In this document: positions 25,081-33,733 of the stretch, in pieces
Layout: each line of letters opens with the position of its first letter
Numbering within the stretch: position 1 is the first letter of the stretch
Origin: an uncultured Tateyamaria sp.
Lineage (GTDB): Bacteria > Pseudomonadota > Alphaproteobacteria > Rhodobacterales > Rhodobacteraceae
Direction of reading: 5' to 3'
DNA: 47,981 nt
Assembly: GCF_947503385.1 (NCBI RefSeq)
Contig: NZ_CANNDO010000012.1
Location: 1 to 47,981, forward strand
Notes under the pieces: generated by a model
What the model was told of the DNA's origin: nothing
The model's input: only the letters and a program-made list of their open reading frames with translations
The model's database searches: none
Translations under genes and position numbers: made by a program

Positions 25081-28000
25081 ATGTCGCATCTGCATGTCGT
25101 GCTTATTGGCTGGGAAGGCCAGGCCACCAACACCCGCGCGCTGGCCGAGGCCCTTGCCCCGCACTGCCCCCGGCTGAGCGTGATCTATTCCAATGCCGAC
25201 GGCGTGGCCGAGGACGGCCCCGGCACCTGGATCCAGGTGCCCCAGTCGTGGTATTTCGGGCGCAAATTCGCCCGCTCGCTCGACTGTCTCGAACCGGGCG
25301 AAATCATGCTGCAGATTCAGGCCGATGTGGTGCACGACCGCTGGAGCGAATTGCTGGACCATTGCGCGGCCGCCTTTGAACAGCACGACCGGATGGGCGT
25401 GTGGGGGCCGGATCTGGACTGGACCCCGTGGCCCACCGAACGGGTGCAGGCCGGGCCGCAGATTTCGGACGGGCTGGTGCCGGTGCAGCAGACTGACGGC
25501 GTGGTCTGGGCCCTGCATCCCGAACTGTGCAAGCAGTTGGCGCAGTTCGACTATACGCAGGCCAATCTGGGCTGGGGCATTGACTGGATCGCGCTCAACA
25601 TCGCCAAGCGGCTGGGGCGGCGCACGGTGCGCGACATGCGTCACCGGGTCCACCACCCGCCTTCGCGCGGCTACAGTGGGGCGACCGCCACACAGCACAT
25701 GAAAAATCTCCTGGCGCAGTTGCCCTCTGAGCAGCGCGTTGAAATCCTCGCCCTGCACGACGCCCTACATGCCGTGACCGCGCCCAACCCGGCCCAGAAC
25801 CCGCAAGCCGCCCCGGCCCCCTCCTTGTCCTCGAGTTTCGGAAAGTTTCCCAAGATGCTTCGCAAGTCCGCCCAGCCCTCCCTGACCAGTGCCAGTCTCT
25901 ATGACGGTGCGGTCTATGTTGCGACGGTCAAACCCGCGCCCGACCTGATCCTGCGGGTGGACCAGTCCACTGTGGGCTTTGAGCTGCTGGAGGGCCCGCC
26001 TCCCGGCGAGGTCGTGCCGGTGCAGGTGCCGGTGCTGGCCGAAGGCCCCGAAGGGATCGCGTTTCAACTGGGCGAGCTGGGCGAATGGCAGGTCGAGGGC
26101 TGGCAGACGCTGCGGGTGATCCCGAAGGATGGGATCACGGGCGCCTCCATCCCGGTCAGCGATCCGGTCTCGCTGGTGCCGGGCAAGGGTCATGTGGACC
26201 TGAGCGTGCATCTGGCCTGCCACCGGGCAAGGGGCCGTCTGGTCGCCACCGTGACCACCGCCAAGGGGGTCACGCGGCATCTCGAACAGCCCTTCAACTC
26301 GGGCTTTGCGGGGGGCAACAACCCCAATGGCTATCAGGTGGCGCATTTCCCGCTGGGCCAGATCCGCGAGGACTGTTCGGTGGTGCTGTCGATTTCCCAT
26401 GACGCGGCGCTGTCCAGCACGGATGAACCGCCGGTCTATTTCGTAGCCACACCCACGATCAAAACACAGATTCCAGGCCAGCAGATGGTGCCGGTGTCCT
26501 TTGTGCTGGGCGAAGGGGACCCGACCTGCTGGTACAAGGCGGACCTGTCGCCCGAAATGCAGCGCAGCCCGTCACCGCTGACCGTCGAAAGCGGGACTGC
26601 GCGGGCGGTGCTGTTCGACCCGGCCGGCGCGCACCTGTCCTGTAACGAGGATTGGGGACACGCGTTCCAGTTCCAGTCCAGCAGCGCCTTTCCGGCGATG
26701 GTCTATGTCAACGGCGCGCCCGCCTTTGCCACCAGCATCAACGAAGGGGCGACCTATCTGCACCTGCCCCAGCCGCAACTGACGGGGCGCCATTCGTGGA
26801 TGGAAATCCGCGACCCGTCGGGCACCCATGTGTACTGGGCCAACTGGATTCTGCCGCGCTGGCAGGTCACGCCGATCTCGGTGCTGCAGGCCGAGGGCCG
26901 CGGCCCCTACCCGGCCGAACTGTTCCACCAGTCGCCCTACCGGTTCCGCGCCCTGCGCGAACAGATCACCCGCGGCGGCGCGCCCGACCTGCTGGCCCAG
27001 CTGCCACAGGCCATCGAGGCGCTGGAGGCGGGCTTTGACCGGCTGTCGCTCAAGCCGCTGCATTTCCCGGAGGTCGAAAACCCCGACGCCTCGATCGTCA
27101 TCCCGGCCCACAACAAGGTCAAGGTGACCTATGCCTGTCTGGCCGCGCTGCTGCTGGCCCCCAACAAGGCCAGTTTCGAGGTGATTCTGGTCGACGATGC
27201 CTCCACCGACGAAACCGCCGAGATCGAAAAGCTGGTGTCGGGCATCACGGTGGTGCGCAACGCCGAAGCGCAGCGGTTCATCCGCGCCTGCAACGCGGGC
27301 GTGGCGGCCTCCGAGGGGCGCTATGTGGTGCTGTTGAACAATGACACCGAACCCACCGTGGGCTGGCTTGATGCGCTGATCGAGGCATTCGAGCGGTTCG
27401 ACAATGTGGGCCTTGTGGGCTCCAAGCTGCTGTACCCTGACGGCCAGTTGCAGGATGCGGGCGGCATCATCTGGGGGTCGGGCGACCCGTGGAATTACGG
27501 CAACCGGCAGAACCCGTGGGATCCGCGGTTCTGTTATGCGCGGCAGGCCGATTACCTCAGCGGTGCCGCGATGATGACCACGCGCGGTATCTGGGACGAA
27601 CTGGGGGGCCTGTCGGCCTATCTGGAGCCGATGTATTTCGAGGACACCGATTTTTCCTTCAAGGTGCGCGAGGCGGGCTACACCACGTGGTTCGTGCCCT
27701 CCTCGATCGTCTACCACTACGAGGGGCTGACCTCCGGCACTGACACTGCGTCGGGCTTCAAGCGGTTTCAGGAGGTCAACCGGCCCAAGTTCAAGCGCCG
27801 CTGGGCCAAGGATTTCGCGGGCTTCACCAAGACCGCGCGCCCCGAGCTGGCGGATATGGAAAAGGATCGGGGCATCGTGGGCCGGGTGCTGTTCATCGAC
27901 TATACCACGCCGACACCGGACATGGACGCAGGCTCCTACGCGGCCCTGCAGGAGATCAAGCTGGTGCAGTCGCTGGGCTACAAGGTCACCTTCCTGCCCG

Positions 28001-28995
28001 AGAACCTCGCCTATTTCGGCAGCTACACCGAAGAGCTGGGCGCGATGGGGGTCGAGGTGATCTATGCGCCGTTCTACCAGAACATCGACGATTTCCTCAA
28101 AGCGCGCGGGCGCGAGTTCGATGCGTTCTACGTGACACGCTATCACGTGGCCAATGCCAACGTGCCCCGCATCCGCGCCATCAACCCCGAAGCGCGCATC
28201 CTGATGAACAATGCCGACCTGCATTACCTGCGCCTGCTGCGCAAGGCCGTGGCCGAGGGCGAGGAAACACAGAAGGTCGCCGCCCGCGAAGTCCAGAAAG
28301 AAGAGTTCGCCGCCATGGCCAGCGTCGATCTGGTGCTGTCCTACAACGACAAGGAACACGCCATCATCGAGGCCCAGTCCGAAGGCGCGATCAAGGTCAT
28401 GCCCTGCCCGTGGGTGCAGGCCCTGTCGGAGGATGTGGCCCCGCTCAAGGGACGCACGGGCCTGTCGTTTCTGGGCGGCTTTCGCCATCACCCCAATGTC
28501 GAGGGGGTCGAGTGGTTTGCCCAGAACGTGATGAACCGCATCGAGGCGCAGCGCCCTGATATCCAGCTGACCATCTACGGATCGCGCATGGGCGAGCGGA
28601 TCAAGAAGCTGGCCTCGCCCGTGATCGATCCGGTGGGTTTTGTCGAGGATGTGGCCGACGCCTATGGCAAGCACCGGGTGTTCGTTGCACCGCTGCTGTC
28701 GGGCGCAGGCATCAAGGGCAAGGTGCTGGCGGCCCTCGCCCATGGCATCCCTTGCGTGCTCAGCCCCATGGCCGCCGAAGGGATCGGGCTACGCCACGGT
28801 CAGGACTGCATGATCGCCACAACCGGCACCGAATGGTTGCAGGGGATCACCACGCTTTATGATGACGATGCGGCGTGGGCCGAGATGTCTGAGGCGGGCC
28901 GCAAGCTGATCGCCACGCAATTCTCGTTCGACCGGGGGCGCGAACAGATGCGCACCGCGTTCGAGGCCGTGGAAATTTTTGCCCATTGCGGGTAA
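25081..28995 (+). CDS. Three-domain glycosyltransferase (1304 residues)
   Basis: Three catalytic-looking parts are visible. Residues 1-230 look GT-A-like, with LHVVLIGWEGQATNTRALAE, a QADVVHD acidic motif and LGWGIDWIALN. After a beta-rich linker (about 280-650) comes a COG1216 GT2 domain (residues 668-915), with SIVIPAHNKVKVTY, VDDASTDET, LLNNDTEPTVGW and FEDTDFSFKVREAG. Residues 933-1304 form a GT-B/GT4-like domain, with LFIDYTTPTPDMDAGSY, LSFLGGFRHHPNVEG and VFVAPLLSGAGIKGKVLAAL. The GT2 plus GT4 pair is known in capsule and O-antigen polymerising enzymes. The ATG at 25081 opens the frame after the divergent gap. By inference it is a chain-extending enzyme of the exported polymer. Confidence 0.9.
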   Translation: MSHLHVVLIGWEGQATNTRALAEALAPHCPRLSVIYSNADGVAEDGPGTWIQVPQSWYFGRKFARSLDCLEPGEIMLQIQADVVHDRWSELLDHCAAAFEQHDRMGVWGPDLDWTPWPTERVQAGPQISDGLVPVQQTDGVVWALHPELCKQLAQFDYTQANLGWGIDWIALNIAKRLGRRTVRDMRHRVHHPPSRGYSGATATQHMKNLLAQLPSEQRVEILALHDALHAVTAPNPAQNPQAAPAPSLSSSFGKFPKMLRKSAQPSLTSASLYDGAVYVATVKPAPDLILRVDQSTVGFELLEGPPPGEVVPVQVPVLAEGPEGIAFQLGELGEWQVEGWQTLRVIPKDGITGASIPVSDPVSLVPGKGHVDLSVHLACHRARGRLVATVTTAKGVTRHLEQPFNSGFAGGNNPNGYQVAHFPLGQIREDCSVVLSISHDAALSSTDEPPVYFVATPTIKTQIPGQQMVPVSFVLGEGDPTCWYKADLSPEMQRSPSPLTVESGTARAVLFDPAGAHLSCNEDWGHAFQFQSSSAFPAMVYVNGAPAFATSINEGATYLHLPQPQLTGRHSWMEIRDPSGTHVYWANWILPRWQVTPISVLQAEGRGPYPAELFHQSPYRFRALREQITRGGAPDLLAQLPQAIEALEAGFDRLSLKPLHFPEVENPDASIVIPAHNKVKVTYACLAALLLAPNKASFEVILVDDASTDETAEIEKLVSGITVVRNAEAQRFIRACNAGVAASEGRYVVLLNNDTEPTVGWLDALIEAFERFDNVGLVGSKLLYPDGQLQDAGGIIWGSGDPWNYGNRQNPWDPRFCYARQADYLSGAAMMTTRGIWDELGGLSAYLEPMYFEDTDFSFKVREAGYTTWFVPSSIVYHYEGLTSGTDTASGFKRFQEVNRPKFKRRWAKDFAGFTKTARPELADMEKDRGIVGRVLFIDYTTPTPDMDAGSYAALQEIKLVQSLGYKVTFLPENLAYFGSYTEELGAMGVEVIYAPFYQNIDDFLKARGREFDAFYVTRYHVANANVPRIRAINPEARILMNNADLHYLRLLRKAVAEGEETQKVAAREVQKEEFAAMASVDLVLSYNDKEHAIIEAQSEGAIKVMPCPWVQALSEDVAPLKGRTGLSFLGGFRHHPNVEGVEWFAQNVMNRIEAQRPDIQLTIYGSRMGERIKKLASPVIDPVGFVEDVADAYGKHRVFVAPLLSGAGIKGKVLAALAHGIPCVLSPMAAEGIGLRHGQDCMIATTGTEWLQGITTLYDDDAAWAEMSEAGRKLIATQFSFDRGREQMRTAFEAVEIFAHCG

Positions 28996-29035
28996 TACCG
29001 ACGACGGTCCTGCCTTGGGATGGGCGGGGCGATAG

Positions 29036-29779
29036 ATGCACGGAAAGACAACGACAATGAACCGCTCGGTTGTATTGCACTACCATCTGTTCAAGAACGC
29101 AGGCACCTCGCTTGATCAGATGCTCAAGGCGCATCTGGGCGATGCGTGGGTCACGGCGGAATTCTCCATGGCGGGCGAGAACAATTCCGATCTGGTTGCC
29201 GAATGGATCGCGGACACGCCTGACGCGCTGGCCTTTTCCAGCCACACCATGGTGGGGCCGTTGCCAGAGGTCGAGGGCGTCGAGATCATCCCGGTGATCC
29301 TGCTGCGCAACCCGCTGGCACGCATCGCCTCGGCCTACCGGTTCGAACGCAAACAGGAGGCCGACACATGGGGCGCGGAACTGGCCAAGGAACATGACCT
29401 TGACGGGTATGTGCGCGCGCGTCTGGCTCGGCCCAACGACCGGCAATGTCGCAACTTTCAGGTTGCCCGGCTGGCCACGCTGCGCCCCGGGCCGGGGCGC
29501 GAACTGTTCCGCGCGACGGCTGGGCTCAACACGCTGCTTGGCCACGGAGTGGTCGGGCGGGTCGAATATTTCGACGCCTTCCGCGAGGCCCTGATGACGC
29601 GGTTGGCCCCCGCCTTTCCCGACTTTGATCCTCCCATGGCGCGGGCCAATACGACCAAGTCGGACAGCGAACAGATATCGCTCGATCTCGCGACCCTGCT
29701 GACCGAACACAACACCGATGACATCGCGCTGCTGGCGCAGGTCAATGCTCGGCTGGGGCTGGCGCCTCGGCTGGGCTGA
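29036..29779 (+). CDS. Sulfotransferase-family protein
   Basis: This 247-residue protein has a PAPS loop HLFKNAGTSLDQML at about residues 17-30 and a 3'-phosphate site ILLRNPLARIASAYRFE near residues 87-103, both in the Sulfotransfer_2 style. ATG at 29036 follows a GGGCGGGG stretch; ATG at 29057 (MNRSVV) is an equally possible start. It lies 40 bases after the three-domain glycosyltransferase and is probably co-transcribed. By inference it acts on the same polysaccharide. Confidence 0.85.
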   Translation: MHGKTTTMNRSVVLHYHLFKNAGTSLDQMLKAHLGDAWVTAEFSMAGENNSDLVAEWIADTPDALAFSSHTMVGPLPEVEGVEIIPVILLRNPLARIASAYRFERKQEADTWGAELAKEHDLDGYVRARLARPNDRQCRNFQVARLATLRPGPGRELFRATAGLNTLLGHGVVGRVEYFDAFREALMTRLAPAFPDFDPPMARANTTKSDSEQISLDLATLLTEHNTDDIALLAQVNARLGLAPRLG

Positions 29780-29890
29780 GTGGCAGGCCCCCGTCCATCC
29801 CACCGACCCGCCTTGCTCCGGTTGGGGGATTGGGTCATAACCGCCTCGGCCAGTGCTGGCTGTTTGTGACTGCCCGGAAAGGCCGACCGC

Positions 29891-30547
29891 GTGGACCGTT
29901 CTTCTATTCTTGCGCATCGCGGCTGGTGGTCTGACCCTGCGGACAAGAACAGTGCCGCCGCTCTGATCCGTGCGCTTGAGGCGGGCTTTGGGATCGAGAC
30001 GGATTTTCGTGATCTGGACGGTGTGCTGATGGTCTCCCATGACCCTGCGCGCAACCAAGACGGGCTGAAGGATGCCGCGTGGTTCTTTGGCGAAGTCATC
30101 CGCACCGGCAACACCGGCAGGCTCGCGCTCAACGTCAAGGCGGACGGGCTACAGGACATGCTGATTGCCGTGATGGCCGCGGCGGGTGTGCCGCAGGATC
30201 AGGCCTATGCGTTCGACATGGCGGTGCCGGACGCGCTGGGATATCTGAGCCGCGGCTTTCCCGCCTATTCGCGCCTGAGCGAATACGAGGCGACGCCGTC
30301 CTTTGTCACCCGTGCGGCAGGCGTCTGGGTCGATAATTTCAACGGCGACTATCCCCAGATCGACCGCGCCATGGACGTCATGGACGGGGGCCTGCGCGCG
30401 GCGCTTGTCTCGCCCGAATTGCATGGCCGCGACCACGCCCCGCTCTGGGACGGGATCGCCGCCGCGGGCTTGCATGAAAACCCGCTTTTTGAATTGTGTA
30501 CCGATCTGCCGCAGGCAGCGTTTGAGAGGTTTGGAACATCCACATGA
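29891..30547 (+). CDS. Glycerophosphodiester phosphodiesterase-like protein
   Basis: GDPD enzymes hydrolyse glycerophosphodiesters to sn-glycerol-3-phosphate and an alcohol. This 218-residue protein keeps the catalytic set: His9-Arg10 in LAHRGWW, Glu36 and Asp38 in IETDFRD, and His50 in VSHDP. It is a little shorter than typical family members and has no signal peptide, so it is cytoplasmic. The start is GTG at 29891 after GGAAAGG. The stop overlaps the HAD gene (ATGA at 30544), and it opens a seven-gene coupled operon. In this setting it could supply or release glycerol-phosphate or a phosphodiester used by the nucleotidyltransferases that follow. Substrate is unknown. Confidence 0.8.
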   Translation: MDRSSILAHRGWWSDPADKNSAAALIRALEAGFGIETDFRDLDGVLMVSHDPARNQDGLKDAAWFFGEVIRTGNTGRLALNVKADGLQDMLIAVMAAAGVPQDQAYAFDMAVPDALGYLSRGFPAYSRLSEYEATPSFVTRAAGVWVDNFNGDYPQIDRAMDVMDGGLRAALVSPELHGRDHAPLWDGIAAAGLHENPLFELCTDLPQAAFERFGTST

Positions 30548-31170
30548 CCATCAAGGCCATTCTCTTTGATATGGACGGCGTGCTGATCGAGGCCAAGGAC
30601 TGGCACTATGACGCGCTGAACCGCGCGCTGGCGCATTTCGGCTATACGATCAGCCGCGAAAGCCACCTGTCCACCTTTGACGGGCTACCCACGCGGGAAA
30701 AGCTCAAGATGCTGAGTGCGGCGCGCGGCCTGCCGGAGGGGCTGCACGGGTTCATGAACGCGCTCAAGCAAAACTACACGCTCGAGATCAGCGCAATGCG
30801 CTGCAAGCCGGTGTTCAACCACCAATATGCGCTGTCGAAACTCAAGGCCGAAGGCTACCGCCTTGCGGTCTGTTCCAACTCGGTCCGCCAGTCGGTGGAA
30901 ACCATGATGAAGCTGTCGGCCCTTGATCCCTATCTCGACATGCTGGTGTCGAATGAGGACGTGGCAAAGGGCAAGCCCGACCCGGAAATGTACCTCAAGG
31001 CGATGGACGCATTGGGCATGAAGCCCGAAGAATGCCTGATCCTCGAAGACAATGATCACGGCATTCAGGCGGCCATCGCCTCGGGCGGGCACCTGATGAA
31101 GATCGGGGTGCCGGACGATGTGACCTATCACGCGATCAAGGCGCGCGTGGCAGAGGTGGAGGCGGCATGA
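30544..31170 (+). CDS. HAD-superfamily phosphatase / phosphomutase-like
   Basis: The 208-residue protein has HAD motif I LFDMDGVL (nucleophile Asp9, acid Asp11), motif II CSNS near residue 111, a conserved lysine in KGKPDPEMY and motif IV ILEDNDHG. An alpha-helical cap lies between motifs I and II, as in subfamily IA phosphatases and beta-phosphoglucomutase relatives. It is coupled on both sides by ATGA overlaps to the GDPD-like and nucleotidyltransferase genes. This suggests it dephosphorylates or isomerises a sugar or polyol phosphate that is then activated. Substrate not determinable from sequence. Confidence 0.87.
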   Translation: MTIKAILFDMDGVLIEAKDWHYDALNRALAHFGYTISRESHLSTFDGLPTREKLKMLSAARGLPEGLHGFMNALKQNYTLEISAMRCKPVFNHQYALSKLKAEGYRLAVCSNSVRQSVETMMKLSALDPYLDMLVSNEDVAKGKPDPEMYLKAMDALGMKPEECLILEDNDHGIQAAIASGGHLMKIGVPDDVTYHAIKARVAEVEAA

Positions 31171-32681
31171 TGCAGATACTCGTCCCTATTTCGGGCCGTT
31201 CGGCCTTTTTCCCTATTGAGGAATTCTATTTCCCCAAGCCGCTGATCGAGGTGGCGGGCCGTCCCATGGCCGAACTGGTGGTGACACAGCTCAAACGTCA
31301 GTTTCCGGGCGCGTCCTTTACCTTTGTTGTGGACCGGGACGAGGCGCGGTCGTTCTCGCTGGACCGGACGCTGGAACTGGCGGCAGGGCCGGGGGCGCAG
31401 ATGGTCGAACGTCTGGGCGAGACGTCCGGTGCCTTGTGTTCGTGTCTGCTGGCCATTGATGCGCTGGATCTGGATGCGCCGCTGATCATCTCCAACAGCG
31501 ATCAGATTATTGACACGGATCTGGCGGGCCATATCGAGCGGTTCGAGAAATCGGGCGCGCGCGCGGGGGTGATCACCTTTGATTCCGTGCACCCGCGCTG
31601 GTCCTACGTGGTCGAGGATACCCCCGGTCAGGTGGTCCAGACCTTTGAGAAAAAGGTGGTATCGCGGCACGCGATTGCGGGGCTGTATTATTTCCGCACC
31701 GCGCGCGATTTCATCGAGGCCGCACAGCGCGCGATCCTCAATGATGTGAATGTGGATGGCACGTTCTTCATCTCGTCCGCGCTCAACGAGGTGCTGCTGG
31801 CGGGCGGTGACGTGATGCACGCGCCCATCGACGGGCGGGCCTATCATTCGTTCTATGCGCCCGCACGCATCGCCGCGTTTGAACGCACCGATCTGGCCGC
31901 GAGCCTGCGGCATGGGCCGCCTTCGGTCAGCGCGGTCAACGTGATCATCCCGGCGGCAGGCGAAGGCAGCCGGTTCGCCAAGGCGGGCTGGAAAAAGCCC
32001 AAACCGTTCATCGACGTGGACGGCAAGCCGATGCTGACCCATGTGATCGACAATGTGACGCCCACGGGCGCGCGGGCGACCCTGCTGTTGCGCGCCGCCC
32101 ATATGGAGGCGCAGCCCGACATCGTGCGCGGCTTTGAGGCCCAAGGTGTCGCCACGCAACCCGTGGCGCAACTGACCGAAGGCACCGCCTGCACCGTTCT
32201 GCTGGCGCGGCGCGTGTTCGACAATGACCAGCCGATGATGGTGGCCAATTCCGATCAGCTGGTGGATTTCGACGTGACGGATTACGTGGCCGACTGTCTG
32301 GAGCGCGGCCTTGATGGCTCGATCCTTGTGTTCCGCGACCCCACCAAGGACCCCAAATGGTCCTTTGCCAAGCTTAACGAGGCCGGATTGGTCACCGAAG
32401 TGGCCGAGAAAAAGCCGATCTCCGATCTGGCGACGGTGGGCATTTACCTGTTCAGCCGGGGGCGCGATTTCGTGTCGGCCACGGCGGATATGATGGCGGC
32501 GAATGACCGGGTGAATGGCGAATTCTACACCTGCCCGGTCTACAATTACATGATCCGGTCAGGGGCGCGCATCGGGGTCTACGAGGTGCCGATGGACGCC
32601 ATGGCGGGTCTGGGCACACCGGACGACCTGAGCGATTTTCTGGCCGCGCGTGGTGCACCTGCCTCTGCCGATGCGCCCTGA
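31167..32681 (+). CDS. Tandem sugar-phosphate nucleotidyltransferase (two NTase domains)
   Basis: Two nucleotidyltransferase-fold domains are fused in 504 residues. The first (1-250) has VPISGRSAFFP in place of the G-x-G-[TS]-R signature, but keeps FPKPLIEV and NSDQ near residue 110. The second (about 258-495) has an intact PAAGEGSRF loop, KKPKPFIDV and VANSDQLVD. Only the second is therefore expected to catalyse ordinary NTP transfer, while the first may be regulatory or use different chemistry. The ATG at 31167 overlaps the HAD stop. The next gene encodes a third, related domain. Which nucleotide and which phosphate are used is unknown; CDP- or GDP-activation of a small polyol or sugar phosphate is possible. 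Confidence 0.82.
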   Translation: MMQILVPISGRSAFFPIEEFYFPKPLIEVAGRPMAELVVTQLKRQFPGASFTFVVDRDEARSFSLDRTLELAAGPGAQMVERLGETSGALCSCLLAIDALDLDAPLIISNSDQIIDTDLAGHIERFEKSGARAGVITFDSVHPRWSYVVEDTPGQVVQTFEKKVVSRHAIAGLYYFRTARDFIEAAQRAILNDVNVDGTFFISSALNEVLLAGGDVMHAPIDGRAYHSFYAPARIAAFERTDLAASLRHGPPSVSAVNVIIPAAGEGSRFAKAGWKKPKPFIDVDGKPMLTHVIDNVTPTGARATLLLRAAHMEAQPDIVRGFEAQGVATQPVAQLTEGTACTVLLARRVFDNDQPMMVANSDQLVDFDVTDYVADCLERGLDGSILVFRDPTKDPKWSFAKLNEAGLVTEVAEKKPISDLATVGIYLFSRGRDFVSATADMMAANDRVNGEFYTCPVYNYMIRSGARIGVYEVPMDAMAGLGTPDDLSDFLAARGAPASADAP

Positions 32682-32684
32682 CCC

Positions 32685-33374
32685 ATGCGGGTGATTGTCC
32701 CCCTCGCGGGCCCGGATTTCATCCGGGGGGATGGCAGCCTCAAGGCGCTGCAGACCTTGAACGGTGCGCCGCTCCTGCGCCATGTGCTGGACGCCCGTGT
32801 CTGGGCGCGGGACGTGACCGCCTACAGCTTTGTGCTGCTGGACCGGCCAGAGACCCGCGCCTTTGCGGACGGGCCTTTGGCAGAATGGTATCCCGGCGCC
32901 ACGGTCACCTTTCTCAGTCACTACACACGCGGTGCGGCCCTGTCGGCACTGGCGGCGCTGCCGCTGGGCACGGATTTTGCCGCGCCATTGATCGTCGATC
33001 TGGCGGATATTCTTTATGAGGCGACGCTGGACCCCGCCGCGACGCTGGCGGGTGATCCGGGGCTGGGGGGCATCGCGCTGACGTTTCCGTCGGACAATCC
33101 GGCCTACAGCTATCTGGCAACGGACGATCAGGGCCGGTTTGTCGAGGCCGCGGAAAAGCGCGTGATTTCCGACAACGCCTCGGCCGGGACCTATATTTTC
33201 CGCGATACGCCCACCTATCTGCGCGCGCTGGCCCATGGGCTGGAACATGCCGAGACCCAGACCTTCCGCGATCTCTTTTTCGTCTGCCCCCTGTTCAACG
33301 GGGTGCGCGATCAGGGTAAGACCGTCGCACTCGCCCCCGTTGAAAACGTCACCGACATCAAGATGGAGCCCTGA
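32685..33374 (+). CDS. Divergent nucleotidyltransferase-fold protein
   Basis: This 229-residue protein resembles the domains of its upstream neighbour: RVIVPLAGPDFI at the N-terminus, LKALQTLNGAPLLRHVL where PKP and the following helix usually lie, IVDLADILY at the position of the NSDQ motif, and VEAAEKRVISDNASAGTYIF. The G-x-G-[TS]-R loop is absent. It may be a catalytically altered nucleotidyltransferase, a partner subunit or a glycosyltransferase-like GT-A protein. It starts 3 bases after the upstream stop and is followed after 1 base by the SnoaL-like gene. Confidence 0.7.
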   Translation: MRVIVPLAGPDFIRGDGSLKALQTLNGAPLLRHVLDARVWARDVTAYSFVLLDRPETRAFADGPLAEWYPGATVTFLSHYTRGAALSALAALPLGTDFAAPLIVDLADILYEATLDPAATLAGDPGLGGIALTFPSDNPAYSYLATDDQGRFVEAAEKRVISDNASAGTYIFRDTPTYLRALAHGLEHAETQTFRDLFFVCPLFNGVRDQGKTVALAPVENVTDIKMEP

Positions 33375-33375
33375 C

Positions 33376-33720
33376 ATGCCCGACCTGCGCGCCCTGACCG
33401 AAACCTATGTGGCCGCCTTTGACGCCTGTGATCTGGACGCGGTGGCGGGGTTCTTTGCCGATGATTTTGCGCTGACCGACCCGGAGGTGACGGCGCTGAC
33501 GCCAAAGCAGGCCGTGCTGGACTATGTGGGCGGGCTGTTTCAGGGCAATCCGGACCTGTCGTTTCAGGCCCATTCCATCGTGGTGGAGGGCGACATGTCG
33601 GTGATCCATTTCACGCTTACTCTTGGCGATACCGTTCTGGACGGTGTCGACCTGATCCGCTGGAGGGCTGACCGGATGGCCACGATGCACGCCTATCTCA
33701 CCCCGCGCAGCGCCCGTTGA
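33376..33720 (+). CDS. SnoaL/NTF2-like small protein
   Basis: The 114-residue sequence (ETYVAAFDACDLDAVAGFFADDF, of which AAFDACDLDAVAGFFADDF is the typical helix pair) matches the cone-shaped NTF2/SnoaL fold, with DLDAVAGFFADD and a four-strand C-terminal half ending MHAYLTPRSAR. Members include isomerases, cyclases and non-catalytic partners. No specific catalytic set can be assigned. It begins 1 base after the stop of the nucleotidyltransferase-like gene, so it is translationally coupled. In the operon it might act on the activated intermediate. Confidence 0.7.
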   Translation: MPDLRALTETYVAAFDACDLDAVAGFFADDFALTDPEVTALTPKQAVLDYVGGLFQGNPDLSFQAHSIVVEGDMSVIHFTLTLGDTVLDGVDLIRWRADRMATMHAYLTPRSAR

Positions 33721-33733
33721 AAGTCAAACCGTA

